Below, piece after piece: positions 47,292-57,864 of a DNA stretch of 64,000 nucleotides (its first letter is position 1; each line of letters starts with the position of its first letter). Position numbers and translations under genes: made by a program. Source of the stretch: Buddleja alternifolia (lineage: Eukaryota; Streptophyta; Magnoliopsida; Lamiales; Scrophulariaceae); the NCBI GenBank assembly GCA_019426215.1, contig CM033393.1, positions 8,838,046 to 8,902,045 of the forward strand. Direction: 5' to 3'. The notes under the pieces are model-generated. The model saw nothing but the letters and a program-made list of their open reading frames with translations, made no database searches and was not told the origin of the DNA.

Positions 47292-48683
47292 CATAGCTCG
47301 AGTAGTGTATCCTTATTTGGAAAAAATACTACCGCATATGCGTGCCTAAAGCTCACAAGTCTCAGGGTCTTCCCACGAATAGGATCATTGGATTTTCCTT
47401 GAACTACTGCCCTGTCACTTTGTTTCTCATTCCAAGACCGCAGTCAAGGATTTTTCCAAACCATGTGTTAGACATCATAGGTCCAATGTATGTCCAAGCC
47501 CGAGATAGTCCACTCTACACCTTTATTCAAGGGACTTGTATTTCTCGTTCATGCCTGAACGAACTTCTTGAAGCTACTTCAGATTCTTACGCAGATATAG
47601 CCAGGTGGAATTTCCAATTCACTGACTTTCGCCAAGAGGAGTCAGCGCTTGAGGAAGTGCCTGTGAAATTAATTGAAGAGTCTGCTCCAGCATCTGCTTC
47701 AAAAGTTGCCAGTATTCCAATGTCTACGGAAGAACCTGTACAAGCGTCTCCACCAGAGGATAATCCTGATGCTCCTGAACTCGTTGATTCTGATGTTGCT
47801 GAGGATCTTCCAATCAAAGCACGAGGCAGAGTCTTTGATCCAGCACATTAAGTATCTCTAGACTTACTCAAACACACATTCAGGTTTAAGCGACCGGCTT
47901 CTCAAACGGTTCCTTCGTATGTGAGTCAAACTTTTGGGTCGCTGCTGAAATCAGTATTGGAGAAAGTGAGTAATCATTCTACTCAAAATGAAGAAGCCCT
48001 CCACTGGATTAAAACTGACTTAAAAAAAATTTGAGTCTCAGAACATGAGCACTCAAATTGCTCTTACGAGAGGTGCTGCTCAAGCTGTAGTTGGTGAATG
48101 CCGCAAACAGTTTTAAGAACTGCATGATGCTACTACAGCAAACCAACTAGCCATGAAGGAGCATTTTGATAAGCGCCTTGATGATCTGACAGCTTCTATG
48201 GCTCAGATTGCTAGTCAAGTCAGCCTACTCACAGAACACTTTTTGAAGGCTGATGATGGCAATAAGGGGGAAGGACAGAGAAAAGGGGAGAAGTGGAAAG
48301 CTTCTAGTTCAAGAGCTCCCAGCCCTCCACTTAAGCGTCAAGTCACTCTTCCTACTTTACCAGTGCCTTCAAGAGCATTACTTGAACAATTTGATGTTCC
48401 TTTTGAACGACTGCCCATTCTAGAGCCTTCTGATCCGAAGCTTATAGCTAAAGAACAGAAGATGTCAGGCTTCAATAGAGCATTCAGAATATGCTTAAGG
48501 TTGATTGGTATTGACCCAGTTGAATGGGATAAGCAATTTGTTGTTTATAGAAAGAGACAGCAAGATGAAAAGAAGTCAGTGATTAACAAAGATCTTGCCG
48601 CCATGATTAAACATGAAGAAAATGTATCTGAAGCAATCAGGGCTGAAGTAAACAGAAGACTCAACGCTCAAGAAGATGATTAA

Positions 48684-48922
48684 GAACTGTTGTTTACATT
48701 GCATTATCTATATTCTTGTCTCTTATGTACTTTTATTTATTTTTAGTTGTAAAATGCTTGTACTCTCATTGATATATATAAAATGCATTTTCTGCTGAAA
48801 CATCTCGTTGAAACTTAACTAACTTTAACTAACCTTATCTAACCAAAGCCAACTTTTATTTTGACTGTCTAACTCTTGAACTATAAAAGAGTAAGTATTG
48901 CCATCATCAAAAAGGGGGAAAT
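48684..48922 (+). other. Copia C 3' untranslated region and polypurine tract
   Basis: This short AT-rich interval ends in CATCATCAAAAAGGGGGAAA immediately before TGTTAGG. The AAAAAGGGGGAAAT run is the best-preserved polypurine tract of the family in this window. Confidence 0.8.
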
Positions 48923-49555
48923 TGTTAGGAAATTTCATGTTAAGACGCTTTGATGATGACAATTAGGATTTTATGCTAGACCCCAAAATATGTAAGTTTG
49001 ATTTTATTTAGAAATCATGTATAAGCTTTGAAGCGTTAGATTTGTAATAGGCTTTGCTTTGCTTTACTTTATTCTAGATTATTAGGCTAAGTATTCTTAG
49101 ACTGAGCATTTAATAATTATCTGAGTGAGCTTATCAATAGTTAAGTTTGAAGACTCAAGCGCCTAAAGTTTGAATGAAGATGAAGATTCCAAGCATCCAA
49201 ATGACAAGCTACATCAAGTGTTGATTATTGGACCGAAGTTATTCAAGGATGAATGAGCGTCTATCAATGACTGATTTCACCTGAATTTATTTCTAAGTCC
49301 AGAAGAAGTTTAATGTAAATATTCCCAGATCATTAATTGCCAACGAGCATTTATTTCAAATGCATTAAATGCTGATAAGAGCATCAAATGTGATAAGCTC
49401 TTTCGGACGTACGGACAAGCCACCCTATTGGGCTGTCAACTATTCATAGACTGCAGCACCAACTTTTGTGCAGCAGATTTTCAGGAAAAAGGACAACAGT
49501 TGTTCACTCGCGAAAGTGAGAGACACGCGTCTGTGCATGTGTCAAACAGACACTT
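48923..49555 (+). repeat. Copia C 3' LTR, first 633 bp
   Basis: It begins TGTTAGGAAATTTC after the PPT and matches the C 5' LTR up to the word CAGACACTT. There the inverted LTR of element D starts, with TGTTGGTCCC. CACTT (49551-49555) is the candidate target duplication of D. The remainder of this LTR is expected on the far side of D. Confidence 0.9.
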
Positions 49556-51104
49556 TGTTGGTCCCAAGTGGCATACGAAAGGGTCTAGAAGGGGGGGTTG
49601 AATAGACCCTGAAGTCTTTTTCGACGTCAAAAAGATTCGTATTAAAAAGGATTTTGGACGCTTGAAAAGTAGACGCTTGACTGAGCGTTTATTTAAAATA
49701 TAGACGCTTAGGCTAAGCATCTAATGTAGACCGTTTTTAGAATGTTAACTTAGACTTCAAGATTTGAATACTTTAACTAAGTAGGTTTGAGCATTCCGTT
49801 CTTTAATCAGTGTTAGCACAGCAGAATGATTTTTGTAGTCTTCCTTTTTAAAAGGCTTTAGCGTCGCATAAAGTGTATTTAGTTGCTTAGTGTTTGATTA
49901 AGTTTTACTTGATTAGTTTATGATATCACAATATGAAAAACTAAATGTAAAGTAAAGAACACAATATTTGAAAGGTTCATTCGGTGGTGTAATCCCAACT
50001 ACGTCCTTCTTCTCCTTGAACACTTGGAGGCAATCCACTAAAATGATTCTCAAAGAATCACACAGAATCTTCTACAAATTAGGGAGAGATGGATGTCGAT
50101 TACTTGAGCTCCTTGATCACACAAATTTCTGCTCCAAATCACTTCAATCCCCTTGCTTCTTTCACCCAGAAGTATGGCAAGCATCCAACTTCGACTTCAC
50201 AAAGATCGCGAGGCTTGGATAAGGGTTTTTCTAAAAGGTTTGTTTGATTTTGATAAAATTCAAACAACTAGGAATATCTCAGTAATATTGTGGGTTTCTC
50301 TGAAAAGAATATTTGAGATATTAGTTGACTATCTCAGGAATTGAAGAAAAGCAAAGATAATGTTTTCTTGAAAAATTCTGGCTTCTCTGATAATTTAAGG
50401 AATGAGACTTCAATGCAACAGCAATTTGGCTTGGAAATTAATCGTATTTTTTTTTGGCTTGTTGTTGAAGTCCTATTTATAGGCATTCTTGGAGAAAGTG
50501 TCCGTTTGACACATGCACGAGCGCGTGTCTATCACTTCCATGAGTGAACAACTTTTGTCCTTTTTCGTAAAAATCTGCTCCACAAAAGTTGGTGCTGCAG
50601 TCTTTGAATAGTTAATAGTCCAATAGGGTGGCTTCTCCGTACGTCTGAAATTGCTTATCACATTTAATGCTCTTATCAGCATTTAATGCATTTGAATTAA
50701 ATGCCCGTTGGCACTTAATGCATTGAGAATATTTGCATTAACTCCTTCTGGACTTAGGAATAAATTCAGGTCATATTAGTCATTGATAGACGCTTGTTCA
50801 TCCCTGAATTACTTCTATCCTATAAGGTGACGCTTGGTGTAGCTGATCATTCTAGACGCTTGGAATCTTCATCTTTATTGAGACTTCAGGCGCTTGAGTC
50901 TTCAAACTTTAGTTCTGATAAACTCACTCAGAACATATCAGACGCTTAGCCTAAGACAACTTAACCTAACAATCTAGAATAAAAATAAAACAAAGCCTAT
51001 TACAAATCTAAAGCTTCAAAGCTAAAAACAAACTTACATATTTTGGGGTCTAACAGAAAGTCTTAATTGTCATCATCAAAACATCTAACATGAAATTCCT
51101 AACA
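49556..51104 (-). repeat. Copia D 3' LTR (inverted)
   Basis: On the plus strand it reads TGTTGGTCCCAAGTGGCATA...GAAATTCCTAACA, the reverse of the family LTR (1549 bp). The PPT complement AATTTTCCCCCTTTTTGATG follows on its right, so it is the 3' LTR of a minus-strand element. The TATA box is at 50473-50481 (minus strand). Confidence 0.9.
50473..50481 (-). promoter_or_regulatory. TATA box in copia D LTR
   Basis: TATAAATAG on the minus strand, followed by GACTTCAACAACAAG. The same context is kept in the F LTR and, with one change, in the C 5' LTR. Confidence 0.6.
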
Positions 51105-51334
51105 ATTTTCCCCTTTTTGATGATGACAATACTTACTCTTTTATAGTTCAAGAGTTAGACAGCCAAAATAAAAGTTAGCTTTGATTAGATAAGGTTAGTT
51201 AAAGTTAGTTACGCTTCAACGAAATGTTTCACCTGAAAAATGCATTTTATATATATCAAAGATTACAAACATTTTTTTAACTAAACAAACAAAATATAAG
51301 AGACAAGAATATAGATAATGCAAATCAAAAAGCT

Positions 51335-52157
51335 TTAACGACTTGATCTAACTTTGTATTGCTTTAGCATTTCAGCTCGAATAACTTCAGTCAGATTATC
51401 TTCCAAAGTCATCATCGCTTCATGATCTTTGTTGATTATGAGCGTATTTTCTTCTTGTTGTCTCTTTTTGAAAGCAGTAAAGTGTTTATCCCAATCAGTT
51501 GGGTCAATACCAATATACCTTAGGAAAATTCTGAAAGTTCGGATGAAGTCAGACATCTGCCTCTCTTCAGCTAAAATTCTTGGATCTGAAGGTTCTGGAA
51601 TAGATGCTCTTTGAAGAGGGATGTCAAACTGTTCAAGCAATGCCCGAGAAGGTATTGGTAGATTTGGATACAGTGCTCGTGGAGGTTCTCTTAGCATTCT
51701 ACTAGGCGCTCCAGCAGAATCACTTACTCCAACAGCAGTTATCCAAGAAGGGAGACTTAGCGCAGAAGGTAAAACTTGAGGTAAGACTTGACGCTTAGGA
51801 GGCGGAGGCTCTTGAGCTCTTGAACAAGACGCTTTCCTCTTTTCTCCTTTCTTCTTCTCTTCCCCCTTATTGCCATCATCAGATTTGAGAAAATGTTCCG
51901 TAAGTAAACTCACATGATGAGCAATCTAAGACATAGAGTCTGTAATGTCGTCCAGACGCTGGTCGAAGTGTTCCTGCAATGCGAGGAGCTTGGCGCTGGT
52001 AGCATCATTTAGAGATGTCTCTAGGGTTTCGAGGCGCTTTTCAAATGCTTCTTTTATGGCAAGTTGGTTGGCGTGAGTAGCATCATGCATTTCTTGAAAA
52101 GCTTGTCTGCACTCACCAACAGCCGCTTGAGCTGAACTGCGTATACTTGTCTGCACT
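51335..52157 (-). pseudogene. Copia D extra 3' ORF, C-terminal part
   Basis: From 52156 leftwards it encodes the sequence colinear with 48040-48683 of C: GECRQAFQEMHDATHANQLA, then (after a stop or shift near 51920) SLLTEHFLKSDDGNKGEEKK, a Lys-rich patch (KKKGEKRKAS), a Pro-rich linker, and a tail with FRIFLRYIGIDPTDWDKHF. D has an extra 30-40 residue insert after the Pro-rich part that C lacks and F shares. A helical N-terminal part hints at a coiled coil. Function unknown. Confidence 0.72.
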
Positions 52158-53404
52158 CACCATCATGGAATCGTAATACTTGCTCACTCAATCTTAGGTT
52201 GTGATCCGGACATTTTCGGAGCATGTTTTTATATCTAGCCCATGCCTCGGCCAAGGACTCATGATTCCCCTGCTTAAACTCCTTAATGTTGCTCCTTAGC
52301 TCGTTGATTTCTTAGGGTGGAAAGAATTTACTCAAAAAGGCTTCGACCAATTGTCCCCATGTTGTGATGGATTGGGGTGGTAGAGATTTGTACCACATGG
52401 TCGCCCTTTCCTTTAATGAGAAGTGGAAAACTCTTAGACGAATTGCATCGAGATCCCGTGGATGAAATTGGGTAGTCATGAGAGTATCGTCTAAAGTCTC
52501 CAAATGCTCATGAGGTGATTCATGGGGCTCTCCATAGAAGGGTTCGCTTTGCACCATGCTAAAAACGTGTGACGGAATGTGATAATTTGGTGCAAAGAAA
52601 TTTGGAAAGACAACGGGCCCCGGTATGGTGTGGACCCTTGGAGGTAGACTTTCCCGGACCGATGGAAGTCTTTGAGGAGGTGCCGGTTGCATAGCTTGGA
52701 AAAGATTTTGCAGCCATTCCCTGTTTTCCGAAAGATTTATGTCGGGAAAATTTCCATTTGGATTTAGATTGTCGGCCATTTCTCGAGCTTGTCTACTAGA
52801 TCGAAGAACACGCTCTATCTCCGGCTCAAAATTGTATAGAGGCTCGTTAGAAGAGCGGGTCATGCACCACAAATTATACCTAACAATTAAACACAAGAAC
52901 AAAATTAGAATAATAAAATAAAAGAAAGGTTACAAATAAACGAAAAACTAAGAATTATGAAAATTTAAATGAAAAATCAAAATTGTATAAAGACAACGAG
53001 CCCCGGTATGGTGTGGACCCTTGGAGGTAGACTTTCCCGGACCGATGGAAGTCTTTGAGGAGGTGCCGGTTGCATAGCTTGGAAAAGATTTTGCAGCCAT
53101 TCCCTGTTTTCCGGAAGATTTATGTCGGGAAAATTTTCATTTGGATTTAGATTGTCGGCCATTTCTCGAGCTTGTCTACTAGATCGAAGAACACGCTCTA
53201 TCTCCGGCTCAAAATTGTATAGAGGCTCGTTAGAAGAGCGGGTCATGCACCACAAATTATACCTAACAATTAAACACAAGAACAAAATTAGAATAATAAA
53301 ATAAAAGAAAGGTTACAAATAAACAAAAAACTAAGAATTATGAAAATTTAAATGAAAAATCAAAAACTAAAATGAACAAGTCCCCGGCAACGGCGCCAAA
53401 AACT
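52158..53404 (-). pseudogene. Truncated second unit of gypsy E2: primer-binding site and gag with internal duplication
   Basis: Reading leftwards from the LTR at 53405 it has the tRNA-Asp primer site (53381-53398) and the gag start MTRSSNEPLYNFEPEIERVL at 53285. After about 100 codons the sequence repeats itself: the leader and gag start occur again at 52902, an offset of 383 bp. The second copy continues through the gag domain to a TAA at 52312-52314 and beyond, to about 52158, where it joins copia D. The unit therefore holds only the first part of a gypsy interior. Confidence 0.82.
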
Positions 53405-55259
53405 TGACACGCTAAAAGCTAACGTGCTATGATAGCAAGTGCAAGTCGTGTGTAGTAATAAGTGTGGACGAAAAGTCCGGGTTGTCGAACCACGGAGACT
53501 TGAATTCTAGTTTATGATTTTATACAAAAAAATAACTACAATAAAAGTAACTTAAATGTAAAAACGTGTACAATAAGAACAAGGTTATGCAAATGATTTT
53601 ACACAAAGTATAAAGGGAGACTAAGGCACATGCTAGGTCCAAATTGATCAAATATACTTATAAAGGCTCTTGTTGTAGAATTACTCTTATATTGTTATGG
53701 TGAAAACTCCTAAGGTAGAGAATAACCGATGTCTCGCGTATAAACTCCTATACTTAGATCGTGATTTCCCAAATATCCCTATCCGGAAATCTAACCACTA
53801 AACATGCATTAATGTACTAGAGTTCACTCGATTTGAATCGAACGACTTCACCCGGGAATCTTTACCTATGTCTAGGGCAATTCCTCATTAGTTGCGGGTC
53901 ATGATGTGAATTTCTTGCACCCTAAGTCAATTTTCTCCCGAAATATTGACCTAGGCATAAGATTCTAACATATAGTGATCAAGTATATGCAAGATAGACA
54001 AAAACACAATTCACATCACATAACAATATAAGAACAACCTCAACAATCATCTATTGTAAGCATATATCACAATTTGGCCTTACATGGCCCTAGTCTTACG
54101 AATTTAGTTCATAATTGAAAGCATAAAAGACATAAGAGGAATATTCATAGACATAAATGAAATGAAAAGCTCTTAGAAACTCCCTAAATGGTGAATGATG
54201 ATGGATCTTGAAGTTGGGCCTTCAATCCCCAAGCTCTTTTCCTTCCTTTAGTTTTCCCCTCCATGAGTGATGAAGAATGGTGATGAATGGTGGAGAAATC
54301 AGATTAGGGGCTGCCCCCCTCTCCTCCAAGAATCTGAAATTGATAGTGAATGATGAAGAGTATGGGTTCCCCCTCCTTTTATAGCCAAAATTCCACTAAA
54401 GTATGCATTAAGAATTCCCATTAAAGTTCCCCAATGAGAATTCCACCTAAGGTGATGCTTAAAGTTTGGCTTTTAAGATTCCAACTAGCTAAAAAATGCT
54501 AAACTTTCGGCCCTTAAGAATTCCACCATGCATAACCTTGTGAAAACTTCAACAAAACACATGCATGCTGCCATTTTCTTGCTTTCCAGCGCAGTCTTAG
54601 TATTTTCCTCATACAATTCTCCACAGATCTCCACATTGGATGATTCAAGTCCCCATGTTCAGATAAAACATAGATCTACAACTTTCCAGAAGGACAGTTT
54701 GTCCAATTCGGTCTCTAAGTATACCTAAATTACGTTTCAACATGGAGGTTGTTTCTGATTTGGCGCCCATAAAGTAAATCTACCAAGAAACACACTTATG
54801 ATAACCCCTCAACACATGTGCTGAATTATGGCCAAAAGTGATTCTTACCCATCATATAATGCTGGAATTTAGGCTGAAAAGGAGTAACATTTGGACTATC
54901 CACGCCTAGGCATGACTAGAAGGGCGCTGAGGCGTATCCTGGCACGTGTACTTCTCTGTTCGGCGCAACAATTGTATTTCCTTCATAACTCTTTCCATAG
55001 ACCTCCGATTTGGATAATTCAAGTTTCCAAGTGAAGCTAACACAGAGATAAACAACTTTGTTGAAGGAGACGTCCTCAAATTCGAACTCAAAATATGCAT
55101 AAATTCTGTATTTGCGTGCGTTATTCCTCTATTATAGTGATTTTTCACCTTTACTCGATAAGCACACAAATCAAACGCAAATGTGGTATAAATCATGTAT
55201 AAACCAATATAAATCCAATAAATATGAGGCTCTAAAACATGTAAATTCATACCCTATCA
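53405..55259 (-). repeat. Gypsy E2 middle LTR
   Basis: On the plus strand it reads TGACACGCTAAAAGC...CATACCCTATCA (1855 bp). A PPT complement (ACACCCCCAAACTT) lies to its right, and a primer-binding site to its left. It therefore serves as the 3' LTR of the full E2 unit and the 5' LTR of the truncated one. It differs from the 59399-61209 LTR by point changes and a few indels, including about 30 bp near 54530. Confidence 0.9.
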
Positions 55260-56879
55260 ACACCCCCAAACTTACCCATTGATCGTCCTCGAGCAATGAG
55301 AGCTATAAGACAAGATCAACATCATTCAAAGGGAGAAAACAAAACAACTAACTAACTCACTTTCTTGGAGTAAACGATTGCACGTAGCGGGTGCAACAAG
55401 CCTTTAAACCATTGAGTTACCTCAAAGGACAAGTTATAGTCTCGTGAGGGTTTGCATACGATATACCCACAAAATCTAACAAATTTTCAATCCCAACCAA
55501 ATCAACACATCTCAATATGATCAACAAGAATGAATGGCATAAAATCAACCTTTTAAAGTTCACAAATATATATATACATATCAACTACTTTTGCTCATGT
55601 GACACCAATACTTGAAACGACTCCCTAGGGTGTAGTGAAAAATAAATCTAGGGTATTATAGTCGAGAGGCATCCTTACCAAATTTTTGACATTAATCCCA
55701 TATCTATCAACTTTCGATCAAACGCAAAGCATAAGAATTATAGAAAATCTCATAGCCATTTAAATTTCATTATCTCAAACATTCAACTTTCAATTCATAT
55801 GAAATTTCTATTTAAACTTCATTAAGGCTAGATCATGTGCAATGTTTTATTCCATTAGGCTTTCTATGACACCCATGTAGCCAGCTTTAGACCAATGACT
55901 CCCAAACTAGATAGTTTTGGGGCATTAAGTGTAGAGACACTCCTAAGGGTTTAATCACTCGAGTGTCAAAGGCCACGAAATAAAACTATATCTTTTAACC
56001 AATTCACTTCTTTTTGGCTTGAGCAAAGCTCAAATTGGCATAATAGTACAGTATGTAGGCATGAAACGTTTCACCTCCGGTACGTATTAGCCTGACCACT
56101 TTTGGTCATACCAAAATTCATCCTTTTCAATTCATTGTTTAGCATATAAAATTACTACTTAACTTATAACCTTATGAGAAATCTAAGTTAATATTTCCGG
56201 GAAAAACTCCTTAAGTGTCTCAAGATGGTTATCCTCTCAACTCCTCTACCCTCGATTCATTGTGCAATGTGAATCATCTAAAGAATCAATCCTAGTCTAG
56301 TGTCTCCACGAGCAATTTCAAAGATATATATATATATATATATTCCATTAAATTCAAATTATTTCAAGAATTCATGCCATTTTTCCAAGTTAATCAATTT
56401 CAATGCATCAATTGGAAAGAAAATACATATAATTTTTTTTTATATATATATGCTTGATTTTTCTCAAAAAGTTAGCACAAAACACATGCAATAGCAACGA
56501 TTCCCCCAAACTTGAGCTAAAAACAAGATCACATGACAAATAAAATCAATAAGCACTACTCATACCACCCCCAAACTTAAACTTAACACTGCCCTCGATG
56601 TTGACTCAATCATACATACTCAAAAGGGGGTAAACGAGGGTACTTACAACAAGGGTGCTAAAAAGCAAACCTTACTCACGTGGAATCCATTTCCAAGCTC
56701 AAATTCGTAACAAAAGATCTTCCAAAGCAAAACTCGGCTACTACATGTCATGTACTCACAATACAAACTATCAAGATTCAAAGAGAAGTATGCCAAATGT
56801 GCGTACTTGAACATAACAAAAAGAAACAAACTAAACAAGACAAAAATGAAAGCAAGAAGAAAAGACAACTTACAAACTT
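55260..56879 (-). other. Gypsy E2 non-coding interval between protease and 3' LTR
   Basis: This AT-rich 1.6-kb stretch has the PPT at its left edge and microsatellite-like (AT)n at about 56325-56342 and 56440-56450. No reverse transcriptase or integrase motif is visible in any frame, as in E1. Confidence 0.6.
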
Positions 56880-56935
56880 GGGTTGCCTCCCAAGAAGCGC
56901 TCTTTTAAAGTCATTAGCTTGACTTTACGCTCCTT
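56880..56935 (-). promoter_or_regulatory. Conserved box downstream of the gypsy protease ORF (E2 copy)
   Basis: The plus strand reads GGGTTGCCTCCCAAGAAGCG, then CTCTTTTAAAGTCATTAGCT. It corresponds to 42958-43010 in E1 at the same distance from the protease stop, although the flanking DNA is diverged. Confidence 0.5.
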
Positions 56936-56940
56936 GAGGT

Positions 56941-57855
56941 TCAAATAGGTGGGCCATTTAAAATGACAATATCCTTGTCATTTCTCCTTTCTTTCTCATG
57001 TTTCACTCGCGTCCACTCATAACTCGATGTTTTGAGATTAGCCCTCCGTGCCGGATTTGTCTTATCGATCTCATGAACACGTTTATGTGGTGGAATGTAC
57101 TTCATGCATAAATCCTCCTCTCTCACCTTTTCTTGGTTCTCATTGGGGACCTCATTCTCCAACTCAAGAGTGCCCTTAGTTTTGCCACTTGCACATTTTT
57201 CATCAAGTAAAGTGTTAATAGCATTGACATTTAAACAAGTAAGATCGTCCCTGGATGGTTTCATGTTTGTATAAGCATCGAATATCACCTTTTCATCTCT
57301 TACCCTCAATGTCAACTTACCTTTTCCCACGTCAATCTTGGCATTGCTAGTGGCTAGAAAAGGTCTTCCTAGGATCAAGGGAACATCAATGTCGTTATCC
57401 ATCTCGAGAACCACTAAATCGACCGGGAAATAGAATTTGTCAACTTGGACAATAACATCTTCAATTATCCCCTTTGGCCTCTTGATTGATCTATCCGCGA
57501 GTTGGAGGCTCATTGCAGTTAGTTTAGGATTGCCAAGGCCCAACTTCCTAAAAAGAGAATACGGAAGGAGGTTGATGCTAGCTCCCGAATCACAAATAAC
57601 CTTGTCGAATGATAAGGGCCCAATAGTGAAAGGAATCGTAAGACTCCCGGGATCTTGAAGCTTTGTTGGCAATGTGTTGAGCAATATAGGTAAGATTCGG
57701 GGGAAACTCGGATCCATCTCCTTCTGTTTCTTTTTATATCCATTGGGAAAGGGGAGGCGTATCTCGATGGGCGGATGCGTTGGAGTCGAAGAGCCGAATT
57801 CGGAAGAACCAGGACGTGGCACCTGGGCGCAGCAATTGGCGCCTGGGCGTGGCAA
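56941..57855 (-). pseudogene. Gypsy E2 aspartic protease
   Basis: The 304-codon ORF on the minus strand shows VICDSGASINLLPYSLFRKL (a canonical Asp-Ser-Gly active site), LADRSIKRPKGIIEDVIVQV and LILGRPFLATSNAKIDVGKG. A C-terminal extension ends in a basic region (YIPPHKRVHEIDK). The helical stretch that precedes the protease in E1 (INIPFADAILQMPSYAKFLK) is missing here and is replaced by a GC-rich word array, so the gag-protease linker has been rearranged. Confidence 0.85.
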
Positions 57856-57864
57856 CGTAGGCGC

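Larger units (their letters stand above)
37166..48683 (+). pseudogene. Copia C extra 3' ORF, split by gypsy E1
   Basis: The start ATG 37166 (MPPKKSTDTFAETI) is followed by one continuous frame to the E1 insertion at 39827, interrupted only by stops at 37298, 37859, 37877, 38099, 39287 and 39605. After E1 (39828-47291) and the duplicated CATAG, the same frame resumes at 47297. It then shifts near 47340, is broken again around 47851-48153, and ends at 48683. The joined coding length is about 1350 codons. The N-terminal third (around residues 110-230, MTAILLNIKINWSDYVF) resembles, from memory, the putative plant transposon protein domain often found with such elements. The middle is acidic and Ala/Val/Ile-rich. 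The C-terminus has a helical stretch, GKGEGQRKGEKWKAS and a tail conserved in D and F. Function unknown. Confidence 0.75.
28323..49555 (+). mobile_element. Copia element C (Sirevirus-like) with nested gypsy insertions; 3' LTR cut by element D
   Basis: A 5' LTR, tRNA-Met primer-binding site, gag, pol with an internal deletion, a spacer, a long extra 3' ORF, a PPT and the first 633 bp of the 3' LTR are all on the plus strand. A gypsy solo LTR sits in the 5' LTR, and the complete gypsy element E1 sits in the 3' ORF. The rest of the 3' LTR should appear to the right of the window, beyond D. This is the best-preserved copy of the family here. Confidence 0.9.

Noticed and set aside
49968..50547. 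Several 60-85 codon ORFs in the D LTR
   Set aside because: They fall inside an LTR, show no motif, and the corresponding frames differ in the F LTR.
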